A stretch of 64,000 bases of DNA from Verrucomicrobiota bacterium (GTDB taxonomy: Bacteria > Verrucomicrobiota > Verrucomicrobiia > Opitutales > Opitutaceae), in contig QNAI01000003.1 in assembly GCA_003641745.1 (NCBI GenBank), forward strand, positions 22,836 to 86,835. The letters run 5' to 3'. Positions 43,835 to 51,753 of this stretch are shown here, piece by piece. Under the pieces are notes generated by a model, which made no database searches, had not been told where the DNA came from, and saw only the letters and a list, made by a program, of their open reading frames with translations. Positions within the stretch are counted from its first letter, which is position 1; every line of letters begins with the position of its first letter. Both the position numbers and the translations under genes were made by a program.

Positions 43835-44650
43835 TCAAACGCCGGTATAGGCGGAGAAACCGCCATCGACTGGAATAATTACACCGGATACGAACGCGGC
43901 AGCTTCCGAAATCAGAAAATGAATCGTTCCATATACTTCATGCTGCTCCCCGAAGCGGCGGAAAGGCGTCTTATTTATCACCTGCTGCCCGCGCTCGGTA
44001 AATGAGCCGTCTTCGTTGATCAGCAGCGCACGGTTTTGATTGCCGATGAAGAACCCCGGCGCCAGGGCGTTCACGCGAACCTTGTCTCCATACTTGACGG
44101 CCATTTCGGTGGCCATCCATCTGGTAAAATTGTCAATCGCGGCCTTCGCGTTGGAATAACCCAGCACACGGGTCAGCGCCTGGGTGGCGGACATGGAGGA
44201 AAAATTGATCACGCAACCGGACTTCTGCGCCTTGAATGCCTTGGCAAAAGTCATGGTCGGCATGACCGTTCCCTTCAGGTTCAGGTCCAGCACTTTGCTG
44301 TAGGCCTCGATTTTCAAATCAAAAACATCCTGATCGGGGCCAATGGTGGCGCCGGGCATGTTTCCGCCCGCACCGTTGATCAGCACGTCGAGGCGTCCGA
44401 GGTTCGCCATGAGTTTTTCATAGACCGCGTCAAGCGCCGTCTGATCAAGGACGTTGCAAGCATAGCCGCAGCACTTGTCGGAGATCTTTTTTGCCTCTTC
44501 GACGGTCTTGTCCACCACTTCCTCAAACAGATCCAGATAGATGACATAGGCACCCTGTTCCTGTAGATACTTTGCCGTTCCGCCCGCCAAAACACCCGCC
44601 GCGCCGGTTATGGCGATCACCTTGTCCGATAGGTCGAATAAATTGCTCAT
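43835..44650 (-). CDS. SDR-family D-mannonate/D-fructuronate oxidoreductase
   Basis: 271 residues. Classical short-chain dehydrogenase: ITGAAGVLAGGTAKYL cofactor loop, INGAGGNMPGATIG near 91, catalytic Ser in INFSSMSATQALT, and Tyr/Lys in YSNAKAAIDNF. The INGAGGN-x-P-x-AT stretch, NALAPGFFIGNQNRALL, the RFGE-type stretch and the ending IPVDGGFSAYTGV are what SDR-type mannonate oxidoreductases (YjmF/UxuB-like) show. Reduces fructuronate to mannonate or the reverse. First gene of the operon; GGGGAGAG precedes the ATG; two LacI-type operators lie in its promoter region. Confidence 0.85.
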   Translation of the reverse strand: MSNLFDLSDKVIAITGAAGVLAGGTAKYLQEQGAYVIYLDLFEEVVDKTVEEAKKISDKCCGYACNVLDQTALDAVYEKLMANLGRLDVLINGAGGNMPGATIGPDQDVFDLKIEAYSKVLDLNLKGTVMPTMTFAKAFKAQKSGCVINFSSMSATQALTRVLGYSNAKAAIDNFTRWMATEMAVKYGDKVRVNALAPGFFIGNQNRALLINEDGSFTERGQQVINKTPFRRFGEQHEVYGTIHFLISEAAAFVSGVIIPVDGGFSAYTGV

Positions 44651-44670
44651 CTTGCTCTCCCCGTTATTAG

Positions 44671-44684
44671 CTCAAATGTTTGAG
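44671..44684. promoter_or_regulatory. Putative LacI operator, site 1
   Basis: CTCAAATGTTTGAG: six-base arms CTCAAA/TTTGAG around two central bases, 21 bases upstream of the SDR gene start. Same arms as site 2. Confidence 0.75.
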
Positions 44685-44746
44685 ATATGCCTTCTGTTCG
44701 ACCCGCACAAGAAAAAACTAGCTTTTATTGGACGGCAAACCACTGT

Positions 44747-44760
44747 CTCAAAAGTTTGAG
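44747..44760. promoter_or_regulatory. Putative LacI operator, site 2
   Basis: CTCAAAAGTTTGAG with the same six-base arms as site 1, 76 bases apart. It overlaps the Shine-Dalgarno region (GAGGAG) of the LacI gene, fitting autoregulation, and a repression loop with site 1 is possible. Confidence 0.75.
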
Positions 44761-44768
44761 GAGACCCC

Positions 44769-45740
44769 ATGGCCGTCGGTCAGAAACAAATCGCAGAAAA
44801 AGTGGGCGTATCGATTGCCCTGGTGTCGCGCGTGCTGTCCGGCCGTGCGGAGGAAATCGGTATTGCGTCTGACACCATCGAACGGGTCACCAGGGCCGCG
44901 AAGGAAATGGGCTATGTACCCAGCGCAGCCGCCCTGACCCTGAAAGGAAAGGCCACCCGCACGATCGGCGTGGCGGTCTATGACTTCAATGACCCCTTTT
45001 TCGGCGCGTTGATCAGACAGATCCAAATCCAAGCCCACGAGCACAATTACTCCCTGGTCCTGGCCGGATTTCTCAGCCGGATTCCCGATGAGCAGGATCT
45101 GCAATCCCTCCATAAGCACGCAATCGACGGGCTGGTTGTTCTTGGGTCCGATGACACGGAGGCCCGGTGGCTCAAGAACTTCAACCACCTCCCGATTGCC
45201 CGGATCGGTCATGGCGTCCCGGCCGAGGCCAGCGTCAGGGTCACCGTGGATGAAGTCGACGCAGCGCGACAGCTCATGGACTTTCTGGTGCATGGCGGGC
45301 GGCGAAATCCGGTCTACCTCTGCGGTCCGCTACCGGCACACCGTTTGCGAAAAGCGGCCTTTGAGCAAGCCGCCGCGGTCCGCGACCTGCAGCTTCCCGC
45401 AATTGTATCCGGTGAAGGCGATGCCGTCGCCGCAGGACGACAGGCCACGCGTGAACTGATCAACACCGGGCACACCGTCGACGCATTGATTTGCGCAACC
45501 GACCAGGTCGCGATCGGAGCCTTGCAGACCCTGCACCAAGCCGGTGTCGATGTACCCGGAAAGATCGCTGTGACCGGTTTTGATGGTATTGCCGCAGCCG
45601 AACAGTTCATCCCTGCCATCACCACCCTTCTGCAACCCATAGAAGAAATTGTTCGGCATGCCTTCAGGGCGATCATCGAACCCGGGCAAAGCAACGAGAT
45701 CCTCCTGCCCGGAAAATTCATTGCCCGCCAGACGAGCTGA
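44769..45740 (+). CDS. LacI-family transcription regulator of the SDR-PFK-HAD-gnd-larA operon
   Basis: 323 residues. HTH QKQIAEKVGVSIALVSRVLSGR, hinge SAAALTLKG, sensor domain with IGVAVYDFNDPFFGAL and CATDQVAIGALQTL and VTGFDGIAAAEQFIPAITTL. Divergent from the sugar-acid operon with two matching operators between them; the ligand is likely an intermediate such as gluconate, mannonate or a phosphorylated form. Confidence 0.93.
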   Translation: MAVGQKQIAEKVGVSIALVSRVLSGRAEEIGIASDTIERVTRAAKEMGYVPSAAALTLKGKATRTIGVAVYDFNDPFFGALIRQIQIQAHEHNYSLVLAGFLSRIPDEQDLQSLHKHAIDGLVVLGSDDTEARWLKNFNHLPIARIGHGVPAEASVRVTVDEVDAARQLMDFLVHGGRRNPVYLCGPLPAHRLRKAAFEQAAAVRDLQLPAIVSGEGDAVAAGRQATRELINTGHTVDALICATDQVAIGALQTLHQAGVDVPGKIAVTGFDGIAAAEQFIPAITTLLQPIEEIVRHAFRAIIEPGQSNEILLPGKFIARQTS

Positions 45741-45779
45741 CCCGTATCCCGTCGATAACCACTGCTTCCTCGAAGAGAG

Positions 45780-46796
45780 ATGAACCGCAATCCCCCCCTT
45801 TTACCGACTGTTGTTTATTTGCTCATTCTGGGGTTTTCCGTTTGTCTTACTTGCAGCTGTTCGCGTGAGTCAACGTCAGGGTCCGACGAAACGGGTGATG
45901 GATTTTCCGATCGAATCATCGTGCAACTCGATTGGGTGGCCGAGCCCGAGCACGGCGGGTTTTACCAGGCCGAAGCCCTCGGTTTCTTTGAGGATGAAGG
46001 ACTTGATGTAGACCTGATACAGGGTGGACCCAATGCCTTCGTGCACCAGAAGATCGCCACCGGCCAGGCCCAATTCGGGCAATCGGATTCCACCAATACA
46101 CTGCTGGCCATTGCAGAGGGATTGCCTCTGATCAATGTCGCGGCGGTGTTTCAGCATGATCCCTCGGTCCTGATGCTGCATGAAGGGAATCCGATATCCT
46201 CTTTCGAGGAACTCGAGGGCAAGACCATCATGGCCCGACCGGAATGGGTATTTCTGGCGTTTCTGCGCCAGAAATACGGTATCGAGTTCAATGTGCTTCC
46301 GCAGAATTTCGGGCTGGCGCAGTTTCTTGCCGATCCCGGATTTATCCAACAGGGCTTTTATATAGCGGAACCGTTCTTCATTGAGAGGGAGGGAATCACC
46401 CCAAAATACCTCTACGCATGGGATTCCGGGTTCGATGCCTACACCGTGATCATCGGCAACCGGGACTTCGTCCGCCGGTTTCCCGAAGTGACCAGAGCCT
46501 TCCTGCGGGCGTATATCCGGGGCTACCGGAGTTACCTGACCGAAGATCCCGAACCCGCCCACGACATCATGTTGCGGATCAATCCAAAAGTTTCGGACGA
46601 GTATCTTGGGTATTCCCGCCGGATGATCATTTCAGAAGAACTGGCCACGGGGCCGAACGGAAATATCGATGCGATCGGGTGGATATCCCGGGAACGTTTC
46701 TCCACCCAGATTGACCAGTTGGAGGACCTCGGGATTTTGAAGAAGGGCGCTGTTTCTGTAGATCAGGTCATGTCCGATCACTTCCTTCCGCACTGA
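45780..46796 (+). CDS. NMT1/THI5-like substrate-binding lipoprotein, orphan
   Basis: 338 residues. Lipoprotein signal peptide ending LTCSC. Mature part: LDWVAEPEHGGFYQAEALGFFEDEGLDVDL, the same first helix and ligand loop as the binding protein at 17541-18680, and the two align along the whole length. No ATPase or permease gene is next to it, so it may use the importer at 16 kb or a remote one. It lies 39 bases after the LacI gene and may be co-transcribed with it. Confidence 0.88.
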   Translation: MNRNPPLLPTVVYLLILGFSVCLTCSCSRESTSGSDETGDGFSDRIIVQLDWVAEPEHGGFYQAEALGFFEDEGLDVDLIQGGPNAFVHQKIATGQAQFGQSDSTNTLLAIAEGLPLINVAAVFQHDPSVLMLHEGNPISSFEELEGKTIMARPEWVFLAFLRQKYGIEFNVLPQNFGLAQFLADPGFIQQGFYIAEPFFIEREGITPKYLYAWDSGFDAYTVIIGNRDFVRRFPEVTRAFLRAYIRGYRSYLTEDPEPAHDIMLRINPKVSDEYLGYSRRMIISEELATGPNGNIDAIGWISRERFSTQIDQLEDLGILKKGAVSVDQVMSDHFLPH

Positions 46797-46962
46797 ATCT
46801 CCAGGATTCTTTTAAGACAGCCTCTTGGGGTGCCCTCGTGGATCGCCACAAACGAAATGATGGGGATGACAATCGGTCCCGGGATTGCAGGAGAGGTCCC
46901 ATGGTGATGGAAGTGAATATTTGTATTGCTATTGTTGAATTAGTTCGGTTCGTTTTTCTGCT

Positions 46963-47421
46963 ATGTTAAAAGAAAAGCTTCAAGAGATTGATCAACTTAA
47001 GTCAAAACTTGCCAAGGTTGAGCAGGCCCTGCTCAATGAACTGCATACTATTGTGGGCTTCGCCAGTCGTTCGGATCTGGTAAAGAAACTGCAGAGTATA
47101 GCCTCTCCCAAGGCCAAAAAGACAGGCAGGAAAGCAGCTAAGAAATCGGCTCGAAAAACGACAAAGAAGGTCGCCGGGAAGTCGGTCAAAAAGGTTGCCA
47201 GGAAGTCGGTCAAAAAGGTTGCCAAAAAAGCGGTCACAAAGGTTGCCAAGAAAGCGGGTCGCCGTCGGAAGCGGACCACCATCACGCCTCAATTGCGCAA
47301 CGATATCATCGCCGAGATCAAGGGCGGGGCCACCGGCGCTGCCGTGGCGAAAAAGTTCGGTGTATCGGTTCCGACCGTGCAGAATATCAAGAAAGCCGCG
47401 GGACTCATCCGGAAGAGCTGA
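46963..47421 (+). CDS. Histone H1-like Lys/Ala-rich protein with C-terminal helix-turn-helix
   Basis: 152 residues in three parts: an N-terminal coiled coil (about 1-45, KEKLQEIDQLKSKLAKVEQ), a basic middle (about 50-105) of repeated KKVA-x-KS units like eukaryotic/chlamydial H1 tails, and a C-terminal HTH (about 108-150; LRNDIIAEIKGGATGAAVAKKFGVSVPTVQNIKKA). Probably a nucleoid-binding protein: the coil dimerises, the tail coats DNA, the HTH may give some sequence choice. The middle part is also repeated at base level (24-base unit near 47160-47250). Followed by a strong terminator. Confidence 0.8.
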   Translation: MLKEKLQEIDQLKSKLAKVEQALLNELHTIVGFASRSDLVKKLQSIASPKAKKTGRKAAKKSARKTTKKVAGKSVKKVARKSVKKVAKKAVTKVAKKAGRRRKRTTITPQLRNDIIAEIKGGATGAAVAKKFGVSVPTVQNIKKAAGLIRKS

Positions 47422-47448
47422 GCCCGTCTTTCGCACCGTAGTTTATCT

Positions 47449-47476
47449 GCCCGGCCGTTCGACGGCCGGGCTTTTC
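47449..47476 (+). terminator. Rho-independent terminator
   Basis: GCCCGGCCG, loop TTCGA, CGGCCGGGC, then TTTTCTTTTT. Textbook form, 27 bases after the histone-like gene and only 16 bases before the next start, so the aminotransferase gene probably relies on a promoter within or on read-through. Confidence 0.92.
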
Positions 47477-47491
47477 TTTTTCAGGGCCTCC

Positions 47492-48394
47492 ATGTCCTAT
47501 CTTCAAGCGAACAGCAACGGTCATCTGCACGACGCCGAGGCGCCGACAATTTCGCCATTGGACCGGGGATACCTTTACGGCGATTCCGTTTATGAGGTCT
47601 GGCGGACCTTTGGCGACCATGTCTTTTCTTTTTACGAGCACTGGGAACGATTGGAGCGGTCGGCCGGGGCGATCGGTCTGTCTCTCCCGGTTGATCGGGT
47701 GAGGTGCCTGACCGAGATCGGACGAACTGTAGCCGCTTATCGGGCGGAGACCGGGTGGAGTGGCGCCTGCTATATTCGACTGCAGGTTTCGCGGGGAACC
47801 GGACCCTTGGGCCTCGATCCCGTTCTGTCCGACCGGGCTCGCTGGACGCTCTTCGTCCGAGGGTTGGATCAGTTGGATCGCACGGTTCTTGTGCGTGGCC
47901 GGAGTCTCAGCGTGGCTCGCAGGTTCCGTCGCAACGCCCGGATCACCGTCGATCCCGCCTCGAAGACAGGAAACTATATGAACAACCTTCTCTGCCTGCG
48001 GGAGGTTCGGGCCAGAGGCGCCGCCGACGCGGTGATACTCAACCAGAGTGGCGAGGTTACCGAAGCGCCGACCTCGAACCTTTTCTTTGTCAACAATCGC
48101 CGGATCTATACGCCGCCACTGTCCAGTGGAGTCCTGGGCGGGGTGACGAGACAGATCATCCTTTACCGCCTCCCGCGGCCCGAGGGTGTTTCGGTAATCG
48201 AGCGACTGATCACCGAGTCTCAACTGGGCGACTTCAATGAGTGCTTTCTTGCCTCCACCACCAGGGATATCGTGCCGGTTTCGACCATCGACCAACACCG
48301 ATACAACGTCGGCCCCGGTACGGTCACCATGAAATTCAAGACGGCCTTTGCCTCCTATATGGAAGCGAATCCGGGAGTTGGATTCGAGGGATGA
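47492..48394 (+). CDS. Class IV PLP-dependent aminotransferase
   Basis: 300 residues of PLP fold type IV: branched-chain aminotransferase, D-amino acid aminotransferase or aminodeoxychorismate lyase. ISPLDRGYLYGDSVYEVWRTF near residue 20, PLP Lys in DPASKTGNYMNNLL near 155-168, and GEVTEAPTSNLFFV near 185, GVLGGVTRQIIL near 215. Which of the three activities applies cannot be decided; the ASKTGNYMNN stretch favours the IlvE-like group. The frame is open from 47195 inside the preceding gene; the ATG at 47492 gives the family start. Confidence 0.88.
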   Translation: MSYLQANSNGHLHDAEAPTISPLDRGYLYGDSVYEVWRTFGDHVFSFYEHWERLERSAGAIGLSLPVDRVRCLTEIGRTVAAYRAETGWSGACYIRLQVSRGTGPLGLDPVLSDRARWTLFVRGLDQLDRTVLVRGRSLSVARRFRRNARITVDPASKTGNYMNNLLCLREVRARGAADAVILNQSGEVTEAPTSNLFFVNNRRIYTPPLSSGVLGGVTRQIILYRLPRPEGVSVIERLITESQLGDFNECFLASTTRDIVPVSTIDQHRYNVGPGTVTMKFKTAFASYMEANPGVGFEG

Positions 48395-48710
48395 ACCCGG
48401 CCACCCAAAACAAACCATTGCAACTGTGTTGCCCGAGCAAGCTTGTTTTTCGGATATCGCTATGTCTGCAACGCCTTCGGCTGCCCGGGCATGTCCCGGC
48501 GTAGCAAAGCGAAGACGGAAGGACAGCCCTCCACAGAGAATCCAGCTGGAGGGTCGTGCTCCCGCGCGACCGCCCGAAGCCCAAACACTCAAACAAACCG
48601 TAGTGTGCAACGTAGTGCACTACGGTTTGTTTGAAGACCAAAAACAATACGTAGCACAATGGTTTGTTCTGGATGCATGAAGGTGCCGGCTCGTCTGAGG
48701 CAGACCCCGA
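48395..48710. repeat. 316-base interval with nested inverted repeats
   Basis: Inner perfect inverted repeat: 16-base arms at 48590-48605 and 48618-48633 (CAAACAAACCGTAGTG). Outer near-perfect pair: CCAAAACAAACCATTG near 48406 and its complement near 48658. Between them are fragments such as GGTCGTGCTCCCGCGCGACC (48552-48571), a small palindrome often seen in repeats of this group. No gene. Confidence 0.65.
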
Positions 48711-49898
48711 TTAATAACGTTTCAAACTGGCATCGACGGTCCGCGCCCAGGCGTCGATGCCACCACGTATATTGGTGACCTTGGCGAAACCTTGGTCATT
48801 GAGAAATTGCATGACTCTCAGGCTGCGATGGCCGTGATGGCACAACACATAGATCTGTCGATCCTGCGGAAGGGTATCGATTGCCCCGGGGATTTGTCTC
48901 ATGGGGACGTGCATGGCGTTTTCGATCCGGCAGATTGCAAGTTCAAACGGTTCGCGAACGTCGATCACGATGTCCTCGGGATTGGTTTCCAGACGGTGAT
49001 GTACATCGATCGGGTCCATCTCGGGGGGCAGTGATTCCCTGGACCCTTCGCTGCATGTCGGTTCATAGCGATCCGGGGTGATTTCCGTTATGATCGGTGT
49101 GTCAGAACAGAGCGGGCAGTCGGGATCAGATCGAATGCGCAGCCGCTGAAACTGCATCTCGAGCGCATCAACCACCAGAAGGGTTCCTCGCAATGACGGT
49201 TCGATACCAACGATGGATTTGATCGCTTCCATGGCCTGCAGGCTGCCGATCACCCCGCAGAGCGCACCGAGAATGCCTGCTTCGGCACAATTTGGGACCG
49301 TCCCCGGTTCGGGTGGGGCGGGAAAGAGGCATCGATAACAGGGTCCGCCGGCGCGCGTGTCGAACAGGCTGACCCGGCCTTCGAACCGGAAGAGGCTTCC
49401 ATAGACCAGGGGCCGTCCGGTAAGATGAGCCGCGTCCGTATTGAGATATCGGGTCGGGAAATTGTCAGATCCATCGACGACAAGATCGTAACTGGAAAAG
49501 AGATCGATCACATTGGCTGCCGTGACCCCATCCGGATGGAGGCGTATGCGGACGTTGGGATTGATACCGGAGAGAGTCCGGGCGCCGGACTCGATCTTTG
49601 GGCGACCTATATCCTGGTCCCGGTGAAGGATCTGTCGCTGCAGGTTGTGGGCCTCAACCCGGTCGAAATCAGCCAGTCCGATCGTTCCCACCCCGGCGGC
49701 GGCCAGATATAGAGCCACCGGGCTTCCCAGACCTCCGGCCCCGATTACCAGGACACGGGACGCCTTCAGCCGTTTCTGTCCATCGAGACCGACCTCGGGC
49801 AGCATGAGATGTCGGCTGTATCGGGCCGTTTCGTCGCTGGATAGATCAGCGGATCGATGATCGGTATGTTTCGGTCGCGGATTGTTGGGAGGGTTCAT
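48711..49898 (-). CDS. MoeB/ThiF-type adenylyltransferase fused to rhodanese
   Basis: 395 residues. Activates the C-terminus of a small sulfur-carrier protein (MoaD/ThiS-like) as adenylate, then the rhodanese domain can pass sulfur. ThiF part: ARYSRHLMLPEVGLDGQKRL, ATP loop VLVIGAGGLGSPVALYL, VDGSDNFPTRYLNTDAA, zinc Cys pairs CYRCLF and CPLC. Rhodanese part (about 295-395): VIDVREPFELAICRIENAMHVPM and active-site CHHGHRS. This MoeZ/Uba4-like fusion serves molybdopterin, thiamin or thiolation pathways; no partner gene is in the window. Confidence 0.93.
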   Translation of the reverse strand: MNPPNNPRPKHTDHRSADLSSDETARYSRHLMLPEVGLDGQKRLKASRVLVIGAGGLGSPVALYLAAAGVGTIGLADFDRVEAHNLQRQILHRDQDIGRPKIESGARTLSGINPNVRIRLHPDGVTAANVIDLFSSYDLVVDGSDNFPTRYLNTDAAHLTGRPLVYGSLFRFEGRVSLFDTRAGGPCYRCLFPAPPEPGTVPNCAEAGILGALCGVIGSLQAMEAIKSIVGIEPSLRGTLLVVDALEMQFQRLRIRSDPDCPLCSDTPIITEITPDRYEPTCSEGSRESLPPEMDPIDVHHRLETNPEDIVIDVREPFELAICRIENAMHVPMRQIPGAIDTLPQDRQIYVLCHHGHRSLRVMQFLNDQGFAKVTNIRGGIDAWARTVDASLKRY

Positions 49899-49924
49899 TA
49901 TCTCAGTTCAAACGGTCCGAACGG

Positions 49925-49978
49925 GGGGTCATTGCTCAATATCATGCATGCCAATGCGTGATATTGAGCTTTGACCCC
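49925..49978 (+). repeat. Hairpin repeat, copy 9 (54 bp)
   Basis: Left arm GCTCAATATCA, right arm GTGATATTGAGC: fully complementary, the best-preserved stem of this type. Confidence 0.9.
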
Positions 49979-49995
49979 TTCAAACCGAACGAACG

Positions 49996-50048
49996 GGGGT
50001 CATTGCTCAATATCATGCATGCCAATGCACAATATGTGCTTTGACCTC
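49996..50048 (+). repeat. Hairpin repeat, copy 10
   Basis: Left arm as copy 9, right arm ACAATATGTGC with lost pairing; right end decayed to TTTGACCTC. Direct tandem of copy 9. Confidence 0.85.
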
Positions 50049-50074
50049 TTCAAACCGAACGAAAGCCACCCGAA

Positions 50075-50127
50075 GGGGTCAAACCTTGATTCCTGCATTG
50101 GCATGCACGAATGCAAGGAATGACCCC
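50075..50127 (-). repeat. Hairpin repeat, copy 11, inverted
   Basis: Read on the minus strand: arms CCTTGCATTCG and AGGAATCAAGG. With copies 9 and 10 it fills most of the 302-base interval 49899-50200, in a BIME-like head-to-tail cluster. Confidence 0.9.
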
Positions 50128-50200
50128 GTGACCCCTTCAAGCAACCCCCGATCCAGCCTCCGCCATTGACCTGTGTAGAACTGGGCGGGATGGTAGCGCG

Positions 50201-51289
50201 ATGAAGGATAGGTATGTTGTCATCATGGCCGGAGGGCGGGGCGAGCGGTTCTGGCCGGAAAGCCGGCTGCGTCGGCCCAAGCAATTGCTGCCCATCGCCG
50301 GCGAGGAGGCGATGCTGACCCAGACCCTGAATCGGCTTCCGGGTTTGGTGCCGCTTGAGAACACACTCGTCCTGACCAACCGGGAGCAGATCGATTCCGT
50401 TCGTGAGGTCTGCCCCTCACTTCCGGCAGAAAATATCATCGCCGAACCCGAGGGGCGGGATACCGCGGCGGCGGTTGGTCTGGCCACCCTCATGGTCAAG
50501 CGCCGTTCCGCTGATGCCTCGCTTGCCATGCTCCCCGCCGACCATGTGATCGCGAATCACGAACGATTTCGGGCCGTGCTCGAAGCCGCCTTCCTCGCCG
50601 CCGAACAGGACCCTGTTCTTGTCACCATCGGGATCGTGCCGACTGAACCGGCCACCGGCTATGGCTATATTCAGAAGGGGGAACCAATGGGCGATCTGAA
50701 TGGTCGTTCACTGTTTGCGGTCCGACGTTTTGTGGAAAAGCCGGACCTGGAGACAGCTCGGAAATACCTCGATTCGGGAGATTTTTTCTGGAACGGCGGG
50801 ATGTTTGTCTGGCAGGTCTCGACCATTGAGAGGGCATTCGAGGAGCACGCACCTGAACTTCGGAAGGCCTTTGTCGAACTGGAGGCGGACATGATCGAAG
50901 GCGGGGATTTCGAAACGGTCCTGTCCCGGCACTTTCCAAAGTTGCCCAGGATCTCCGTCGATTTTGCCATCATGGAAAAGGCACGCAACGTGGTCACCGT
51001 TTCCGCGGATTTTGACTGGGACGATGTCGGCGCCTGGCCGGCGGCGGCGCGGCACATGAACCCGATGGGCGAAGGCAATGTCTCGCGGGGCCGGGCCCTG
51101 GTTGAAAACGGTTCCGGCAATATCATTGTTTCGGATCCGGATCATCTGGTGGCCTTGGTCGGTTGTGACAACCTGGTGGTCGTGCATACCGACGATGCCA
51201 CGCTCGTTTGCCCGAAGGGCGAGTCCCAGCGTATCAAGGATCTGGTGAAGCGGCTGGGCAGGAACCCGGTCGATCGGGAATTGCTCTGA
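50201..51289 (+). CDS. manC: Mannose-1-phosphate guanylyltransferase
   Basis: Makes GDP-mannose from mannose 1-phosphate and GTP. 362 residues, nucleotidyltransferase only, without the C-terminal isomerase domain of the long ManC/AlgA form. MAGGRGERFWPESRLRRPKQLL holds the GTP site; AMLPADHVIANHERF, FVEKPDLETARKYL and FFWNGGMFVWQV complete the family pattern. Supplies GDP-mannose for surface sugars. First of a run of plus-strand housekeeping genes. Confidence 0.94.
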   Translation: MKDRYVVIMAGGRGERFWPESRLRRPKQLLPIAGEEAMLTQTLNRLPGLVPLENTLVLTNREQIDSVREVCPSLPAENIIAEPEGRDTAAAVGLATLMVKRRSADASLAMLPADHVIANHERFRAVLEAAFLAAEQDPVLVTIGIVPTEPATGYGYIQKGEPMGDLNGRSLFAVRRFVEKPDLETARKYLDSGDFFWNGGMFVWQVSTIERAFEEHAPELRKAFVELEADMIEGGDFETVLSRHFPKLPRISVDFAIMEKARNVVTVSADFDWDDVGAWPAAARHMNPMGEGNVSRGRALVENGSGNIIVSDPDHLVALVGCDNLVVVHTDDATLVCPKGESQRIKDLVKRLGRNPVDRELL

Positions 51290-51309
51290 ACTCCAGGTTG
51301 AGGATCGGC

Positions 51310-51753
51310 ATGCGTTGTCTCGGGATCGACTATGGTGAACGCCGCATCGGGTTGAGTTTCGGTGACGACCTTGGAGTGGCCACGCCGCTTCCGGCGATCA
51401 TCGCCGATGACCGGCTCGATCGCCTCGAGGAGGTCGCGTCCGTGATAAGGAACCGACGGATAACCGCCCTGGTGGTCGGTTATCCTCTGAACATGGATGG
51501 AACAGCGGGGTTCAAGGCGCGCGAGGTCGACCTCTTCATCCACGACCTTTCCGAACGGACCAGCCTGCCCGTTCATCGCGTCGACGAACGGCTGACCACG
51601 GAGGTTGCCCGCGCCCATCTGCCCAAGGGCCGGGACGACGAGATGCGCCGATCAGGTCGTGTCGACTCAATGGCCGCTGCGATAATTCTCCAGGATTTCC
51701 TCGACCAGCACCTCGGGCACGACCCCATGGTCGGTGGTCACACCGAGCCCTGA
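51310..51753 (+). CDS. ruvX: Holliday junction resolvase-like nuclease YqgF/RuvX
   Basis: 147 residues, RNase H-like fold. CLGIDYGERRIGLSFGD carries the first catalytic Asp, VVGYPLNMDGTAGFKA the second strand, VHRVDERLTTEVA the Glu and DSMAAAIILQDFL the last Asp. Acts in 16S rRNA 5' processing and possibly recombination. The frame is open from 51208 within manC; the ATG at 51310 starts directly before the first beta strand. truA begins on the base after its TGA. Confidence 0.93.
   Translation: MRCLGIDYGERRIGLSFGDDLGVATPLPAIIADDRLDRLEEVASVIRNRRITALVVGYPLNMDGTAGFKAREVDLFIHDLSERTSLPVHRVDERLTTEVARAHLPKGRDDEMRRSGRVDSMAAAIILQDFLDQHLGHDPMVGGHTEP

Noticed and set aside
47405..48610. 401-codon minus-strand frame over the aminotransferase gene.
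   Set aside because: Shadow frame; the sense strand encodes a complete class IV aminotransferase.
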